Of a DNA stretch of 64,000 bases, positions 43,295 through 53,945 are shown one piece after another. A program made the position numbers and the translations under genes. The DNA lies in contig NC_090288.1 of NCBI RefSeq assembly GCF_037392515.1, positions 11,600,969 to 11,664,968 of the forward strand. The letters run 5' to 3'. Source of the DNA: Haliotis asinina. Lineage: Eukaryota; Mollusca; Gastropoda; Lepetellida; Haliotidae. The notes under the pieces are model-generated. The model was not told where the DNA came from. It saw only the letters and a list, made by a program, of their open reading frames with translations, and searched no databases. The stretch's first letter is position 1. Every line of letters starts with the position of its first letter.

Positions 43295-43683
43295 TGCATC
43301 TGGCGTTGTCACAACCCCCGTACCACGCGACGTTGTAGATAGCAGTGTCTGACAGTTCACCGCCATGTTTGTCTCAACCGCGTTATAAGTTTTAGATGTG
43401 TTAAAATTGCTTAACATTCGTCCAACATACTTACATGCAAATTGTTAGAAACACTTTGTGTCTTCTCTGAATTAATGTGTAATTAACAGTTTTCATCTAA
43501 CCATCCACGGCTTGTCCATAACACGTCAAAGCGTCAACTACACACCCCTCACAAAAAGAGTTAAGTAACATACATTTTTTTGCATTTTTGCATTTTCATG
43601 TACTGGAATTGCAAATCATGGGATGATGCAATCGAAAAATGAATTGAAAGATGAAATGTACATACGGTTAACAAAAAGCCAAA

Positions 43684-44105
43684 AAGACCCCTTAGAAACC
43701 CCCCCCACCCCCAAAAAAACAAAAAACAAAAACAAAAACAAAAAAACAAAAAAAACACAAAACAAACAAAAACAAAAAACAAAAAACCCCAAACTAAACC
43801 AAAACAATACAAAAAACGAAAACAAAAAAGACCCCAAACAAGCAAAAAAAAAAAAAAATATATATATATTTAAAAAAACCAAGCCAACACAAAACAAACC
43901 CCTCCCCCCTCCAAAAAAACCCAGACAAACAAAAAACCAAACAAAAACAAACAAAGAACCCCCCCTCTCCAAAACCCCCACACAAATAAAATAAAAACAA
44001 AAACCAAAGAAAATAAAAACTATACCAAACCAAACCAAAAACAAAAATCAAAGAAGAAACAAGCAAGCAAACAAACAAACAAACAAACAAACAAACAAAA
44101 AAACA
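43684..44105. repeat. A/C-rich low-complexity tract (CAAA, CCAAAA, poly-C)
   Basis: Over 400 bp with almost no G or T on the plus strand, ending in (AAAC)8. Long Lys/Thr/Asn and Phe/Val/Cys frames on the two strands are composition effects. Confidence 0.92.
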
Positions 44106-44637
44106 GACGTAAATGTAAATGCTGCAAATATTGCACATAGGACAGCATTGTCTTTGTTGAATCGCACGTGCGTGCACTCGCACCAGTAGTCATAAACCAT
44201 CAATAAGGGAAACATTAGCATGTAACATGTTGATGATGTCGAACAGCCGGATGTCTGAACAGTCTTACTGTGTAAGACAGACAGACCACCCACAGATTAC
44301 TGAATATGTGTCAGTCAGACTGGCCAGACATCTAATATCACAGATATACCAAGAGGGATGACTTGATGTTTTTAGGAACGCCTTCAGCATCAGGAGATTA
44401 GGGGCTTGCAAGTCACAATGAAAACACTTTTCAAAATATTTACGTTAGTCGTTTTAAATAATTCCACACCATCTGGTATTTGCTCCTTTTTTGCGCGTCA
44501 GGTTGTACGTATAGCGACACCATCGACCGAAATGGTGACGTTAATCGAAGAACATTAGGCGTTGTCAGCGTCGCTTACCACGCCACTGAAGGTTGTATAC
44601 ATTTCAAATACTGTGTCTTTCGGCCACAGATCCAAGG

Positions 44638-44754
44638 CGGCGGTAGGGTAGCCTAGTGTTTAAAGCGTTCACGCCACAGACTCTGGTTCGATTCCCCAAA
44701 ATGTGTGAACCCATTTCTGGTGTCCTGCGCTCATACCATACTCATCCACTCACT
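44638..44754 (+). repeat. SINE-A, shortened body
   Basis: GGCGGTAGGGTAGCCTAGTG, TCTGGTTCGATTCCCCAAAA, GAACCCATTTCTGGTGTCCT and ATACTCATCCACTCACTG. The GGAATATTGC part is deleted. Confidence 0.75.
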
Positions 44755-45187
44755 GATGCAAAGCGGTGGGAGTAATTGTCCAATTCAGTAATGATTAAGG
44801 TCGCAATCGAAAAGTAGTTTTTGTGTAATATGATAACTTAAAATTTACCAAATGTCATCTGCGAATTAAATTGCCCTTCCTATGAAGACGACACTTGACC
44901 CTTTTTCTTTAAAAAAGTAATAAAAAATAAAATTAAAATATTGCTACAGCAATTTAGAATGTTCCAGGGGTTTGTTCTAGGTGACATATCATCTGAGATT
45001 TTAATCATTGTCAGGCGCACGAGACAAGACGAGATAACAACGTGATTAAGGAAGTCGGGGTACCGGGGTGGCGTAAAACACCGTCCCATTGACATCAAGG
45101 TCATGGCGTTATCTGGTCTCTCTTTCATCTTCCGCTGTGACGTCACGGGTGGTTCCAATTCTTTTAAAGTAAGCGTAGGTGGAATAC

Positions 45188-45285
45188 GGGTACTTATAAC
45201 CCGACCGGAATATTCTGACCCGTTATTCCACAGAGAGGTGAGCGTAACAGAGCCGAAGTTTGTGTTTCAGCTGTGTTGTTGAACA
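45188..45285 (+). promoter_or_regulatory. Gene B core promoter / 5'UTR
   Basis: GGGTACTTATAAC places a TATA-like TTATAA at 45194, 92 bp before the ATG, allowing a start about 60 bp upstream of translation. The ATG context AACAATGG is favourable. Confidence 0.5.
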
Positions 45286-45511
45286 ATGGCGGTATTGTTT
45301 GTGGTCTGTATTGCGCTGTTTGGAGTTGCAGTCTCAGGGGACGTATCCTGCGATCGGAGACAAGGGGGCCAAATCTGGAAGGCAGACCCTCAGGACTGCA
45401 CGAAGTTCTACCTGTGTTTTAACGGACAGAAATTCAACTTCTCTTGTGGAGCTAATGTTTATGACCCTACCACGAGAACGTGTGTTCGAGCTGGATCTCA
45501 ATGGGACAAAT
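45286..45511 (+). CDS. Gene B exon 1 (signal peptide and module 1)
   Basis: 226 nt, donor AAAT|GTAAGC, phase 1. The intron splits the sixth Cys codon of module 1 (T|GT). Confidence 0.9.
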
Positions 45512-47669
45512 GTAAGCCACAAACCTATCGAGTGAGTGAGTCTCCGGGTGGGTGACTGAGTGAGTGGGTGGGTGATTAATTAGGGGTACATGTATACGGT
45601 AAATTAGCGGTCGTTGTGTGCAGCGTAGCACTTGGATAAGTGAAATCAGTAGCCGATGACACAATCACCATGACTCTCCGCATGTCTCCGGGTGGGTGAT
45701 TAATTAGGGGTATACGGTAAATTGTCGGTCATTATGTGCAGCGTAGCACTTGGATCAGTGAAATCACTTGCCGATGACACAATCCCCTTGACTCTTCGCA
45801 TAACTACTCTTGCATTTTCTCATCCCAGTTGCATGTATCGATGACATGGGAAATAACTGACAAATTCAATACTAAATTCTTTTGAACTAGGTTGTGTATA
45901 TCATTATTTGTCTGTATGCCTTTGGAACGTATCGTGGTAGATCGTAATGTATGTACTCACGATACATTCTGTATATGCATATGCCTGTATCTGAATCAAG
46001 CCATTATGTACCTTCGATTACTTACTTCGAGGTATGTTCGATTGTACTAAAAACATATATACGGTGAAAAACCGTTGTGTCAAAGTCAAAGGGACGTCCG
46101 AGTATCTTCGAGATAACCGAGGTTTGAAAATGGTGACCTTTAGAATAATATAATAAAATAGAATTTGCAGGGATCATGATTTTACTTCGAGACAAGCGTA
46201 ACCTCGACATATGAAAATTCTACACAACTGAATGCACGTTCTTTGTACATGACCTCCTTTCATAAATCACTAAGGTGATTGTAAGTCACTAAGGTAACCT
46301 TAGTGCAATGCAAAAGAATAGGAGTTAAGGTCAACTCTCAACCTTAGTAGAGGTTGCTCCGTGAGAGGAGCACCAGGACCGTTTACACAAAGCAGTCTTA
46401 TCGCTACGACAACCTCAAGCCTATGCTATGGGAGTGAAAATCATCGTTGCTCTAAGATCGCTTTGTGCAAGTTATCTCAGTGTTCCCTGATTTGAAACTC
46501 ATGTCCTGCAAAAATATTTTGGATGTCCTTAACCCTGGTAGTAGAGGAGTCATGCCGAGATGAATTAATCCGACAGTTGACACGTTATCACGACTCAAAT
46601 TTAATCAGCCATTACTCGTGCAACCAATTAAAAGTTCATATATTTTTCTTTCTAAAGGTTCCATAAAATCTCAGCTGGAGAATTTGAACCCATGCAGCGG
46701 TCGCGGCGTGGAGCGAGCAGCCAAGGGAGATAACTGTGCACAGTACTACGACTGCTTGTCACGTGACTCCACCATCACGTCGGATCCGTCTGTTAAGGAG
46801 TGTGAATACCCAATGCTGTACAATGATGAGACCAACAGGTGCGAGCACTACTCGCAAGTGACATGTGGACAAAGGAGAGAGGTCAAGGACCCTTGTAAGC
46901 ATGGGCATTCATTTACTTTGAAAATACATCACCGATTATCTTAATGAAGTGTTTTACCCTAATACCGTTTCAGTGTAACTGGCAATAAATAGTGTCCAAA
47001 GCACTGGAGGTATCAAACAAATCTCTCTTTCATAGTTCCCAAACAAATACTATAACAAAGCCTATTTACTTGAAAGTAGTGGTAGTTTATTTTACTGTAT
47101 TTCTCACTGGGTGAATGATATCACACGCCGTCCTGTAATTACACTGCGAGGGTAAGTAATTGATGTAGTTTTCAATGGGCAAATATGTTGATGACGACAC
47201 TGGCAACGATCCACACCGTCAATAAAAAAGTGACATATTGAGCTGGGTTTCACGTCGTCCGAAAAGAATTCCATTCTGCGGTGTCAGAGTTAACCCGGCC
47301 ACTAGAATGGAGAATATGTGCTAGAAACCTTTATAATTTTCGGGATAATCGGAGGTTACAATTTTAGAATTTCGTTCTAATGGTATTCTCTACAAAGTAT
47401 GCAACGTATTTATTCTTTCAGGCGAATATGAAGCTAACCAGTGCCCACTCTCTCACTGCATACCATGTAACGTTAGGCATCCAAGCTGTAACGGTCTCCA
47501 AGATGGCATGAACCCGTGGGTCGGACGAGAGTGGTCTCCCCTTTTCGTTGTCTGCGAGCAAGGTCGAGTTGTCTACAATGGCCAGTGTGACGTCACCCAC
47601 GGACCGATAGTCTTTAATCCAGAAAAGCGTGCATGTGAGGTTGTCAAGGACGAGCGGGATCTCATGTAA
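45286..47669 (+). CDS. CBM14 gene B: secreted three-module chitin-binding protein
   Basis: CDS join of 45286..45511, 46658..46894 and 47422..47669, giving 236 aa. Residues 1-18 (MAVLFVVCIALFGVAVSG) form a signal peptide. Module 1 has the full pattern Cys22, 38, 44, 54, 66, 76 with DCTKFYLC and the split Cys76 codon at the intron. Module 2 has NPC, DNCAQYYDC, KECEYPMLYN, NRC and VTC. Module 3 starts CEYEANQCPLSHCIPC and continues NVRHPSC, GREWSPLFVVC, VVYNGQC and KRAC, without Cys2 and Cys6. Aromatic residues before Cys3 (FYLC, YYDC) are typical of chitin-binding CBM14. Both introns are phase 1 (1.1 kb and 0.5 kb), the shortest of the three paralogues. It follows gene A by 13 kb and precedes gene C by 9 kb on the same strand. 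No membrane anchor is visible, so a soluble or matrix-bound secreted protein is expected. Confidence 0.9.
45541..45802 (+). repeat. Tandem duplication in gene B intron 1
   Basis: TCTCCGGGTGGGTGA.., GATTAATTAGGGGTA and GTGCAGCGTAGCACTTGGAT occur twice, at 45541-45683 and 45685-45802. The second copy is shorter by a GAGTGAGTGGGTGG segment. Few differences, so fairly recent. Confidence 0.85.
46383..46470. mobile_element. 88-bp foldback element in gene B intron 1
   Basis: TTACACAAAGCAGTCTTA at left pairs with TAAGATCGCTTTGTGCAA at right. It resembles the 32283 element (CACAAAGC..TACGAC). Confidence 0.6.
46658..46894 (+). CDS. Gene B exon 2 (module 2)
   Basis: 237 nt, phase 1 at both ends, acceptor TTTCTAAAG and donor CCTT|GTAAGC. 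Complete six-Cys CBM14. Confidence 0.9.
47422..47669 (+). CDS. Gene B exon 3 (module 3, terminal)
   Basis: 248 nt after TATTCTTTCAG; the split codon gives Cys155. Ends EVVKDERDLM-stop. Confidence 0.9.
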
Positions 47670-47884
47670 TAAGCTGATTTGGAGTTAAGACTATTTTCTG
47701 AGGACACGAATGAACGAACCGTCCTTCATAACGATCTCCTATACAGGTATCGTACTAGTGGTAAATGTATCGTTGCTTTCGGAATATACGAAAGACGAGA
47801 TGGTGTGCATCACTGTGGACACATCGTTTATCAGTGCTTTTTTTTGTTTTTGTCTTTGAGCGCCTCAATCAGAAATAGATGTTT

Positions 47885-47890
47885 AATAAA
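47885..47890 (+). terminator. Gene B polyadenylation signal
   Basis: AATAAA 215 bp after the stop codon. Confidence 0.65.
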
Positions 47891-48312
47891 AACTACATTC
47901 TGAATGGCTAGATTATCATCATTTTAGTTTCATTTAGACATTTTTAGACATTGGATTGAATTCCAAATATTTCTTTTAAACCTGTCCGTAAAAAAAGTCG
48001 AACTTTGTAGATTAGTTATGTAAGAGAATATTGAAACTGTTCGGCAAGTCAAAAGTGATATGTGTTGAGCTTTCAGTTCAAACAACAATCAACTATCAAT
48101 TTGAAAACGATATTTTTGAAACACAAACATGAAAAATGGTAGGACCAAATAAACAAATCTATTCTTTGCTTGTTGTTTGTTCCTTGTCATTGAATGGTTG
48201 TCACATTGCCAATTGGGGTGTATCTTAAGAAAGCAGTTCTTCATAAAAACATTTTCACAGCTACAAAGTGGAAACGAATATTTCGATTGTAGCACAGAGT
48301 GGCACCCTCAGT

Positions 48313-48438
48313 GACTGGTGTTGTCCTAGGGTAAATGGTAGCTCAGATAATGTTGACTATTGTTTTCCTAGTGCAACTGGTAGCCCTGACGACACAGACC
48401 GATCTTGTCCTCGGGTCTCTTACAGCCCTGATGATATT
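48313..48438 (+). repeat. 42-bp tandem repeat, three copies
   Basis: Units start GACTGGTGTTGTCCTAGGG, GACTATTGTTTTCCTAGTG and GACCGATCTTGTCCTCGGG. In the plus frame each gives a 14-residue D..CPR.....SPDD-type unit. Strongly diverged copies. Confidence 0.85.
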
Positions 48439-48875
48439 GACTGGCACAGACAGGGTGCCCCACAAACAGGGTGCCCCAATTCGCTGTGCTGGAGCGTCGT
48501 GATAGCTTAGTGGCTAAGGCGTCCGTTGTTCTCACCTACAATAGGAAAAATATGAATCACTTTACGACATTTTACATGTTAAGACTAAACAGCAAAACAG
48601 GCAGATTGAGCGCACAAAAATCACCCCATCCCACGGGGTTGACCTACAGAACCAGTCAGCAGCTGAACCTGTTCGGACCTGAAGGGCACATGCTACTGCT
48701 CTTAAACAGCATCAACACAGGTCACATTGACCCAATACTGGGTTAGTGAGTGAGTCAAGTCACGACAGTGCATATGTAGATAGATTCACATGGAATATTC
48801 ATCTAGGATTCAAGGTTAAACAAACATACCTTCCATATGCTCTCTGCACTGACCTGAGATGCAATGAGTCTGTAA

Positions 48876-49091
48876 GTCATTTCCAGCTATAAATGGCTGT
48901 CTGTAAATAATCGAGTTTGGACAACACAATTGAGTGATTAACAGCATGAGTATCGATCTATGCAATCGGAAATCAATGACATGTCAGTTTGATCACCCGA
49001 TGCCGTTTGTTGTTTCTTACGACAAGCACAGTCCCCTTTTGTGGCAAGCATGGATTGCTGAAGACCTATTCAGCCCCAGATCTTCACGGGA
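48876..49091 (-). repeat. SINE-B, two-unit form, tail lost
   Basis: TTCCAGCTATAAATGGCTGT, CTGTAAATAATCGAGTTTGG, ATTAACAGCATGAGTATCGA, both CTTACGACAAGCACAGTCC and GTGGCAAGCATGGATTGC units, AGATCTTCACGGG. Confidence 0.8.
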
Positions 49092-49294
49092 CAACCTGGC
49101 ATGCAAGTGACTGAATGTTGTTTTAAGCATTTAAAGATTATGCTTCAATGTACGCATTCCTTTCTGGACAGTTCTAGATAAATTCCTGAACGTTTTGTTT
49201 GCAACAGTGAGCTTGTCAACTTAGAAAAGTCATTGTTTATTTGTTTTTGCACATGTGACTTTTAACGCAGCACCCTTATTTCAACTATATTACA

Positions 49295-49470
49295 AGGGTC
49301 TTTCTGGATCAGAAAATCCTGTGACTGACTTCATGAGCATCGATTTATACGGAAGGGAGTGATCACCTTTCTCAGCCGAGTCAACGAGTCTGAACACCTG
49401 ATTCCGTTGATTGCCTCTAACGACAAGAATGTACGTCTGGTGATTAATTCTAACCCGGATCTTTACAGGC
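49295..49470 (-). repeat. SINE-B, 5' two-thirds
   Basis: GATCAGAAAATCCTGTGACT, TTCATGAGCATCGATTTATA, AGTCAACGAGTCTGAACACC and TAACCCGGATCTTTACAGG. Confidence 0.7.
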
Positions 49471-50025
49471 CATTTATTATACAAAATCAGTGACCGTTTT
49501 ATAGCAGACTTGTACACATACTTCATCAGTTAGTGTTTTTGTCAACCACCATACCCCATACATCTATTTGAGTTTGTCGGAAGCAGAGAAAACGTCAGAT
49601 GAACGTTCCATCACTGTCTCCTTGGTATAGGAATACGGGATGAGTCATGTCAGTAGTCTTAGGGTAAGTAATATCTGTTCCTGGTCACGTGAAAACAACA
49701 AAGTGTAGCGCGAGGCGGGGGTTGGATGGGGCCATATGTCTGCCTGCCTTCATCTTTATCATCAACAGCCGTGTTGAAGGGATTAGCCCATGTGGCTAAA
49801 CCTGGTCCGTGATTTGTTGACCTGTTGAACTCTCTGGACACGCGCATCAGTTTGCATGACGTCACGGATGATGTAGCGGCAGTGTTCCAACTGTCACCGG
49901 ATCTCAAAACAAGGTTCCTTGCGATCTACCGAAGAGAGCATATCCCATCACAGTCTAACGATAGGCCCAGTTCGGCCCACTTCGGCACCTTTCGGAATCT
50001 GACATCATTAGGGAATGTGCGACGT

Positions 50026-50219
50026 TTAGTTTTAGGCCGCACTCAGCAATATACCAACTATATGGCGGCGCTCTGTAAATGATGGAATCTGAACCAGACA
50101 GCCCAGTGATTGATAGCAGCAGCATCGATATACACATTTAGGTGTGTGTCAATCACACCTGACCCCCCGACCCTTTTAGTCACCTGTTACGACAAGCATT
50201 TCTTGCCAAGACCAATTCT
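50026..50219 (-). repeat. SINE-B copy
   Basis: TTTAGTTTTAGGCCGCACTC, ACTATATGGCGGCGCTCTGT, ATGGAATCTGAACCAGACAG, TTAGTCACCTGTTACGACAA and GACCAATTCT. Confidence 0.75.
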
Positions 50220-50529
50220 TCAGCGCGTTCGCACCCAATCATGAATAATCACCCGAGTAATGACTGCACATCAAGCAAAAGCGCGCCGAGGTGAACAAAG
50301 AAAAAAGAAAAGCATGATGAATGTTGTTTTTCAAAAACAGGAATTAAACTTCGTGACAGGTTTGAGGAAAAGCTGCACACGCTCCACTCCCCGAAACACT
50401 CGCACAGATTATCTAGACAGTCCAACGAAAAAACAACTTTGGCGTTTGACTGTCAGCATTCCCTTCTTCAACAAGCTTTGTCTGTTTGTTGGGGGCGGAA
50501 CAGGATACAACTCTAAGAATAGCTGTTCT

Positions 50530-50645
50530 TTATAATTTTTAGTATATTAATATGTAATATGATTCAATATTAAATATAATAAATAATTTAATAATTAAAT
50601 AATAATTAAATAATTTAATAATTTAATAATTAAATATAAATAATT
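50530..50645. repeat. AT-only low-complexity stretch
   Basis: About 115 bp with only two or three G/C bases; TTTAATAATTAAATAATAAT patterns are self-complementary and could extrude or act as a matrix-attachment-like sequence. Confidence 0.85.
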
Positions 50646-50729
50646 TTCTGTTCTATCCTGCATACAAAATAAAACCTCAGAATATACACCCGTAGAGGAA
50701 TAGGCACAACATTCGTGATTACACTTGTA

Positions 50730-50880
50730 CTTGTCGTAAGAGGAGACTAACGGCATCGGGTGGTCAGGCTCACTGACTTGGTTGACACGTCATCGGTTTC
50801 CAACAACGTCGATCAATACTCATGCTGTTGATCACTGGATTGTCCAGGCTCGAATATTTACAGACGGCAGCCATGTTGCT
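50730..50880 (+). repeat. SINE-B middle part
   Basis: CTTGTCGTAAGAGGAGACTA, ATCGGGTGGTCAGGCTCACT, CATGCTGTTGATCACTGGAT, AATATTTACAGACGGCAGCC. Confidence 0.75.
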
Positions 50881-50948
50881 TGAAAGCAAAAACAAACAAA
50901 ACAAACATTATGATCGTACACTATTACGCATTATATTTTTGCAATTAT

Positions 50949-51030
50949 AGCTTCACACATTTGGGATTCGAACACAGGTGTCCGATGTGATAGGACAAAT
51001 CTTACACCACTCCTCTAAGCTGCCGTCCCT
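50949..51030 (-). repeat. SINE-A-like head
   Basis: AGCTTCACACATTTGGGATT, box B complement GGGATTCGAACACAGG, and CACCACTCCTCTAAGCTGCC head; diverged. Confidence 0.5.
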
Positions 51031-51162
51031 TTGAACAGACTAATGATGCGCAATATCATCATTTACGAAATCAGAATATGTTTTCCTTTTTTGAAATCAG
51101 CTTGGCTAAGTGGAAATTGTTGTTGAACAAAAAACCATAAACGTATATTCGTTCAGACAAAA

Positions 51163-51226
51163 TGGCCGGGGGTAGCCTAGTGGTTAAAATGTTGACTCCT
51201 CGCAAGCCCAGTTTCGATATCACGGC
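51163..51226 (+). repeat. SINE-A head
   Basis: GGGGGTAGCCTAGTGGTTAA with CTCGCAAGCCCAGTTTCGAT. The body is missing. Confidence 0.55.
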
Positions 51227-51824
51227 TTGGATTAAAAGTGTGGAGCTTATTTGTGGTGTGTTCTCCACGACCTTCGTTACATATTGACAATGATGACAAT
51301 TATATTGATAATGACATTGATCATGATTCGAATATATTACATAAATATATATATTCGGACAACAATGATTCATTCACCCAGACAACCCGTTTATCCAGAA
51401 CTATACCTTACGGCACAATACCCCCGGATTCGGATTTCTCTGTAAAGCAATAATTATATTTCTCATTGGAAAGATTCACATCCGCGTGCATAATCTAAAT
51501 ATTACAATACACCTACGGCCATGAATACATAATGCATGATTCATCAGTAAAATGGGGGAATTAATAAAAATAGGGGATTCTTTCTCAAAACGTGTCTTGT
51601 AGGGCTTTATTGTCACTGAGAGATGACACAATCCGACTTTAACTGAACCTTTGCCACTTCTGTATAAATACCGCCACTTGACAAACCATCAATCACTTGT
51701 ATGTAGAAACTCCAAGGAGGCTTAGAAAACTGCGAGTTAACTTAATATCCTTCATAACAGTAATAATTATTTAATTCCCGTGAAGAGGTCTGTCTATCAG
51801 AACATACTTACATAAAGAGAAATA

Positions 51825-52172
51825 CAGTCGAACCCCATTGTCTCGAACTCGGTTGAGACGAATTCTCGGATGTGTCGAACTGACATCTCGGTCCCTGACG
51901 ATTTCCTTATATTTATCATTATTTTTACCCTGGTGTGTCGAACTAGATGTGTCGAATTCCCGGTTGTGTCGAATTCATTTTAGGGTCCCTAAAGGCTCTA
52001 ACAAGTACAAATTTACCCTTTTGTCTCGAACTGTCAAAACTGGTTGTTGCAACTGAAAACTTCAGTCGCGCAATCGGAAGTCATCCTCATAAACGTGCTA
52101 CCTAAAGATCAAAAGTAACGATTAACGGACTCCCCTTGGACCCGACGAGTTCGACACAACGGGGTTTGACTG
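51825..52172. mobile_element. 348-bp pogo-like non-autonomous DNA transposon
   Basis: The left end CAGTCGAACCCCATTGTCTC and the right end (complement) CAGTCAAACCCCGTTGTGTC form imperfect inverted repeats of about 27 bp. TA flanks both sides (51823-51824 and 52173-52174), the expected target duplication. The CAGT..AACCCC start is the pogo/Tigger style. The interior is rich in TGTCGAACT-like repeats and has no transposase frame. Confidence 0.8.
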
Positions 52173-52225
52173 TATGCTAAAGTCTTACATAAAGCGAAAC
52201 AGACTAAGTCGCTGCATATATACTG

Positions 52226-52440
52226 AGCAGCAAAAGAAACGCAAATGTTTTTTGTCCAGTTTTTAAATAAACGACATAAACATGAACGCTTACTTTGTTA
52301 GATTTCATTTTTCTTTTCGAAGCTTGCGTTCCAGTATATATAATTTTGATAGTAACAAAACCCTCATTTAAATCGAAAACTAGACTCGGGAGATTCAGAA
52401 TCTGAGAATATCTCTAGTCTTGTTTGGGATATAAGGCTTT
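52226..52440. mobile_element. Unclassified dispersed element, copy 1
   Basis: Begins ACTGAGCAGCAAAAGAAACG and contains TTTTTAAATAAACGACATAA, CATGAACGCTTACTTT and AATCTGAGAATATCTCTAGT. The central and end parts recur at 60283-60442. The start resembles ends of mariner-type elements. Confidence 0.5.
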
Positions 52441-52504
52441 TGGTTTGCAGGGAAAGCTTGTCACTTGTCAGTAGGGAAAAAATGTGGTTCATGGACTATG
52501 AGAG

Positions 52505-52550
52505 GGGGTGAGTGAGTTGAGTTGAGTTTTACGCCGCACTCAGCAATCGA
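52505..52550 (-). repeat. SINE tail fragment
   Basis: GTGAGTGAGTTGAGTTGAGT and TTTTACGCCGCACTCAGCAA: the SINE-B form of the tail, truncated at once. Confidence 0.65.
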
Positions 52551-52663
52551 ACTATGAGACTTACTTACTGTGACTCTGATACCACACTTTCTTGAATATC
52601 GTTGAATTGTAGTAAGTATTCGGTTAGCTGGATATATAACATAAATGTGATTAATCAGGAGTA

Positions 52664-52803
52664 GTGAGTGAGTGAGTGAATTTAGTTGAGATTTTGGCAA
52701 TACTCCAGGCATATCACACCAGAAATGGGCTGGACAAATGTAGGGATTCGAACCCAGGTTTTCGTGTGACGAGTGAACGCTGTAACCACTAGGCTACCCC
52801 ATC
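52664..52803 (-). repeat. SINE-A copy
   Basis: (GTGA)3 at left, GGCAATACTCCAGGCATATC, CACCAGAAATGGGCT, GGGATTCGAACCCAGGTTTT and TGTAACCACTAGGCTACCCC. Confidence 0.8.
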
Positions 52804-53407
52804 GAACTAATCAGGAATAGTGTTCATCCACCCAGTGTGTAAATACAACCACTTTACAATGTCTCGTTGTCTCTGAAAACAGCAAAACGTTCTTAGACCT
52901 TTACTATAACAACTAAGCACGAGACACATCTCTACCTGTTCAATAGATGACACCACTGGGCTTTTTTTGTGTGTGGACAATCCAGATTTGGGCTAATGGT
53001 TAAAATCTCTCGAGTCGTATCGATGTATTTTCATACAGTGAATCTGAAGATTCGATATAGTGGTGACATAAATGATTTTGCTATTTAAGCCAACCGAATC
53101 TGTTTCACCAGACACGAGACTGGGGATTCTCTTACGTTGATGTTTAAAATTTGCAACGAAGTGACCGGGTTCAAGAGGCAGTTTAACATAGAAATACACT
53201 ATAAAGATGTAGCATGAAAAACACCAGTTCAGAAAGAGAACAGGTAGCACACGTCAGCCGCACCTCACATCAGGCCCCAGACAATTTGGGTGCAACCGCT
53301 GTGACATCAGAAAAGGTCTTTGCACCCTGTCGTATTTTAAAATAGAATTACTTATCTCTGATGTTCTCAATTTTCAGCTTATCTGAAGGGGTTGTTTGGA
53401 TATGGCC

Positions 53408-53500
53408 GTGGCGTGGGGTGTGGGGTGTGGTGTGTGGTGTGTGGTGTGTGGTGTGTGGGGTGTGGGGTGTGGGGTGTGGGTGTGTCGGGGTGGGGGTAGT
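53408..53500. repeat. GT-rich minisatellite (GTGTGGG / GTGTGGT)
   Basis: 7- and 8-bp units GGTGTGG and GTGTGGT repeated about a dozen times. Confidence 0.9.
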
Positions 53501-53539
53501 AAATTACTCAGTCAGTGCTTAACTGCTTACTCAGCTTAT

Positions 53540-53945
53540 GAATAGATGTGCTTGACAGCTTTGCTTAGGTAATTTCCTTGGATGATGTTCTTAGATCACG
53601 TGCTTAGACTCCATGCGTGATGATGAGCTTAGATGATTCACCTCAGATGATGTACTTAAACCATCTGTACACAGATTATGTGCTTAAACGATGGGTGCTT
53701 AGATGTCTTGCTTATGACGATGTGTACTCAGATGTTGTGCTTAGAAGATCTCATTTGATTTGATGGTATGGGATGAAATGTGGTTTTGTGACATTTCACA
53801 GTGACTTTGTGCTTAAGTGATGATAATACATGACACCATGCTCGGTTGACGTGCTTAGATGGTATGCAGAAGTGGCGCATTGTGGTGATGTGCTTAGATG
53901 GTACGTGTAGGTGACGAACTATGGCGACGTGCTTAGGGATGTATT
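53540..53945 (+). repeat. Degenerate GTGCTTAGATG array
   Basis: GTGCTTAGATG, GTGCTTAAACG, GTGCTTAGAAG and similar words recur every 15-45 bp across 400 bp; the last copies show a period near 41 bp (GACGTGCTTAGATGGTATGC / GATGTGCTTAGATGGTACGT). No gene. Confidence 0.7.

Larger units (their letters stand above)
35700..45187. other. 9.5-kb interval without recognised genes
   Basis: The interval contains SINE copies, GA-rich and A/C-rich low-complexity DNA, a 100-bp direct repeat and an interrupted GTGA-type array (listed separately). 37100-37520 is GC-richer and unique, and could hold an untranslated exon or promoter, but I see no frame to support a gene. Confidence 0.45.

Noticed and set aside
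43561-44183. Several Lys/Asn-rich (plus) and Phe/Val/Cys-rich (minus) frames, membrane-protein-like by composition
   Set aside because: The stretch is almost free of G and T on one strand, so frames stay open by composition; the apparent transmembrane segments are poly-T effects.
49825-49950. Protein-like stretch VTDDVAAVFQLSPDLKTRF
   Set aside because: Looks coding in composition but lacks a start, flanking splice sites in the right frame and any family I recognise; left as a note in the spacer entry.
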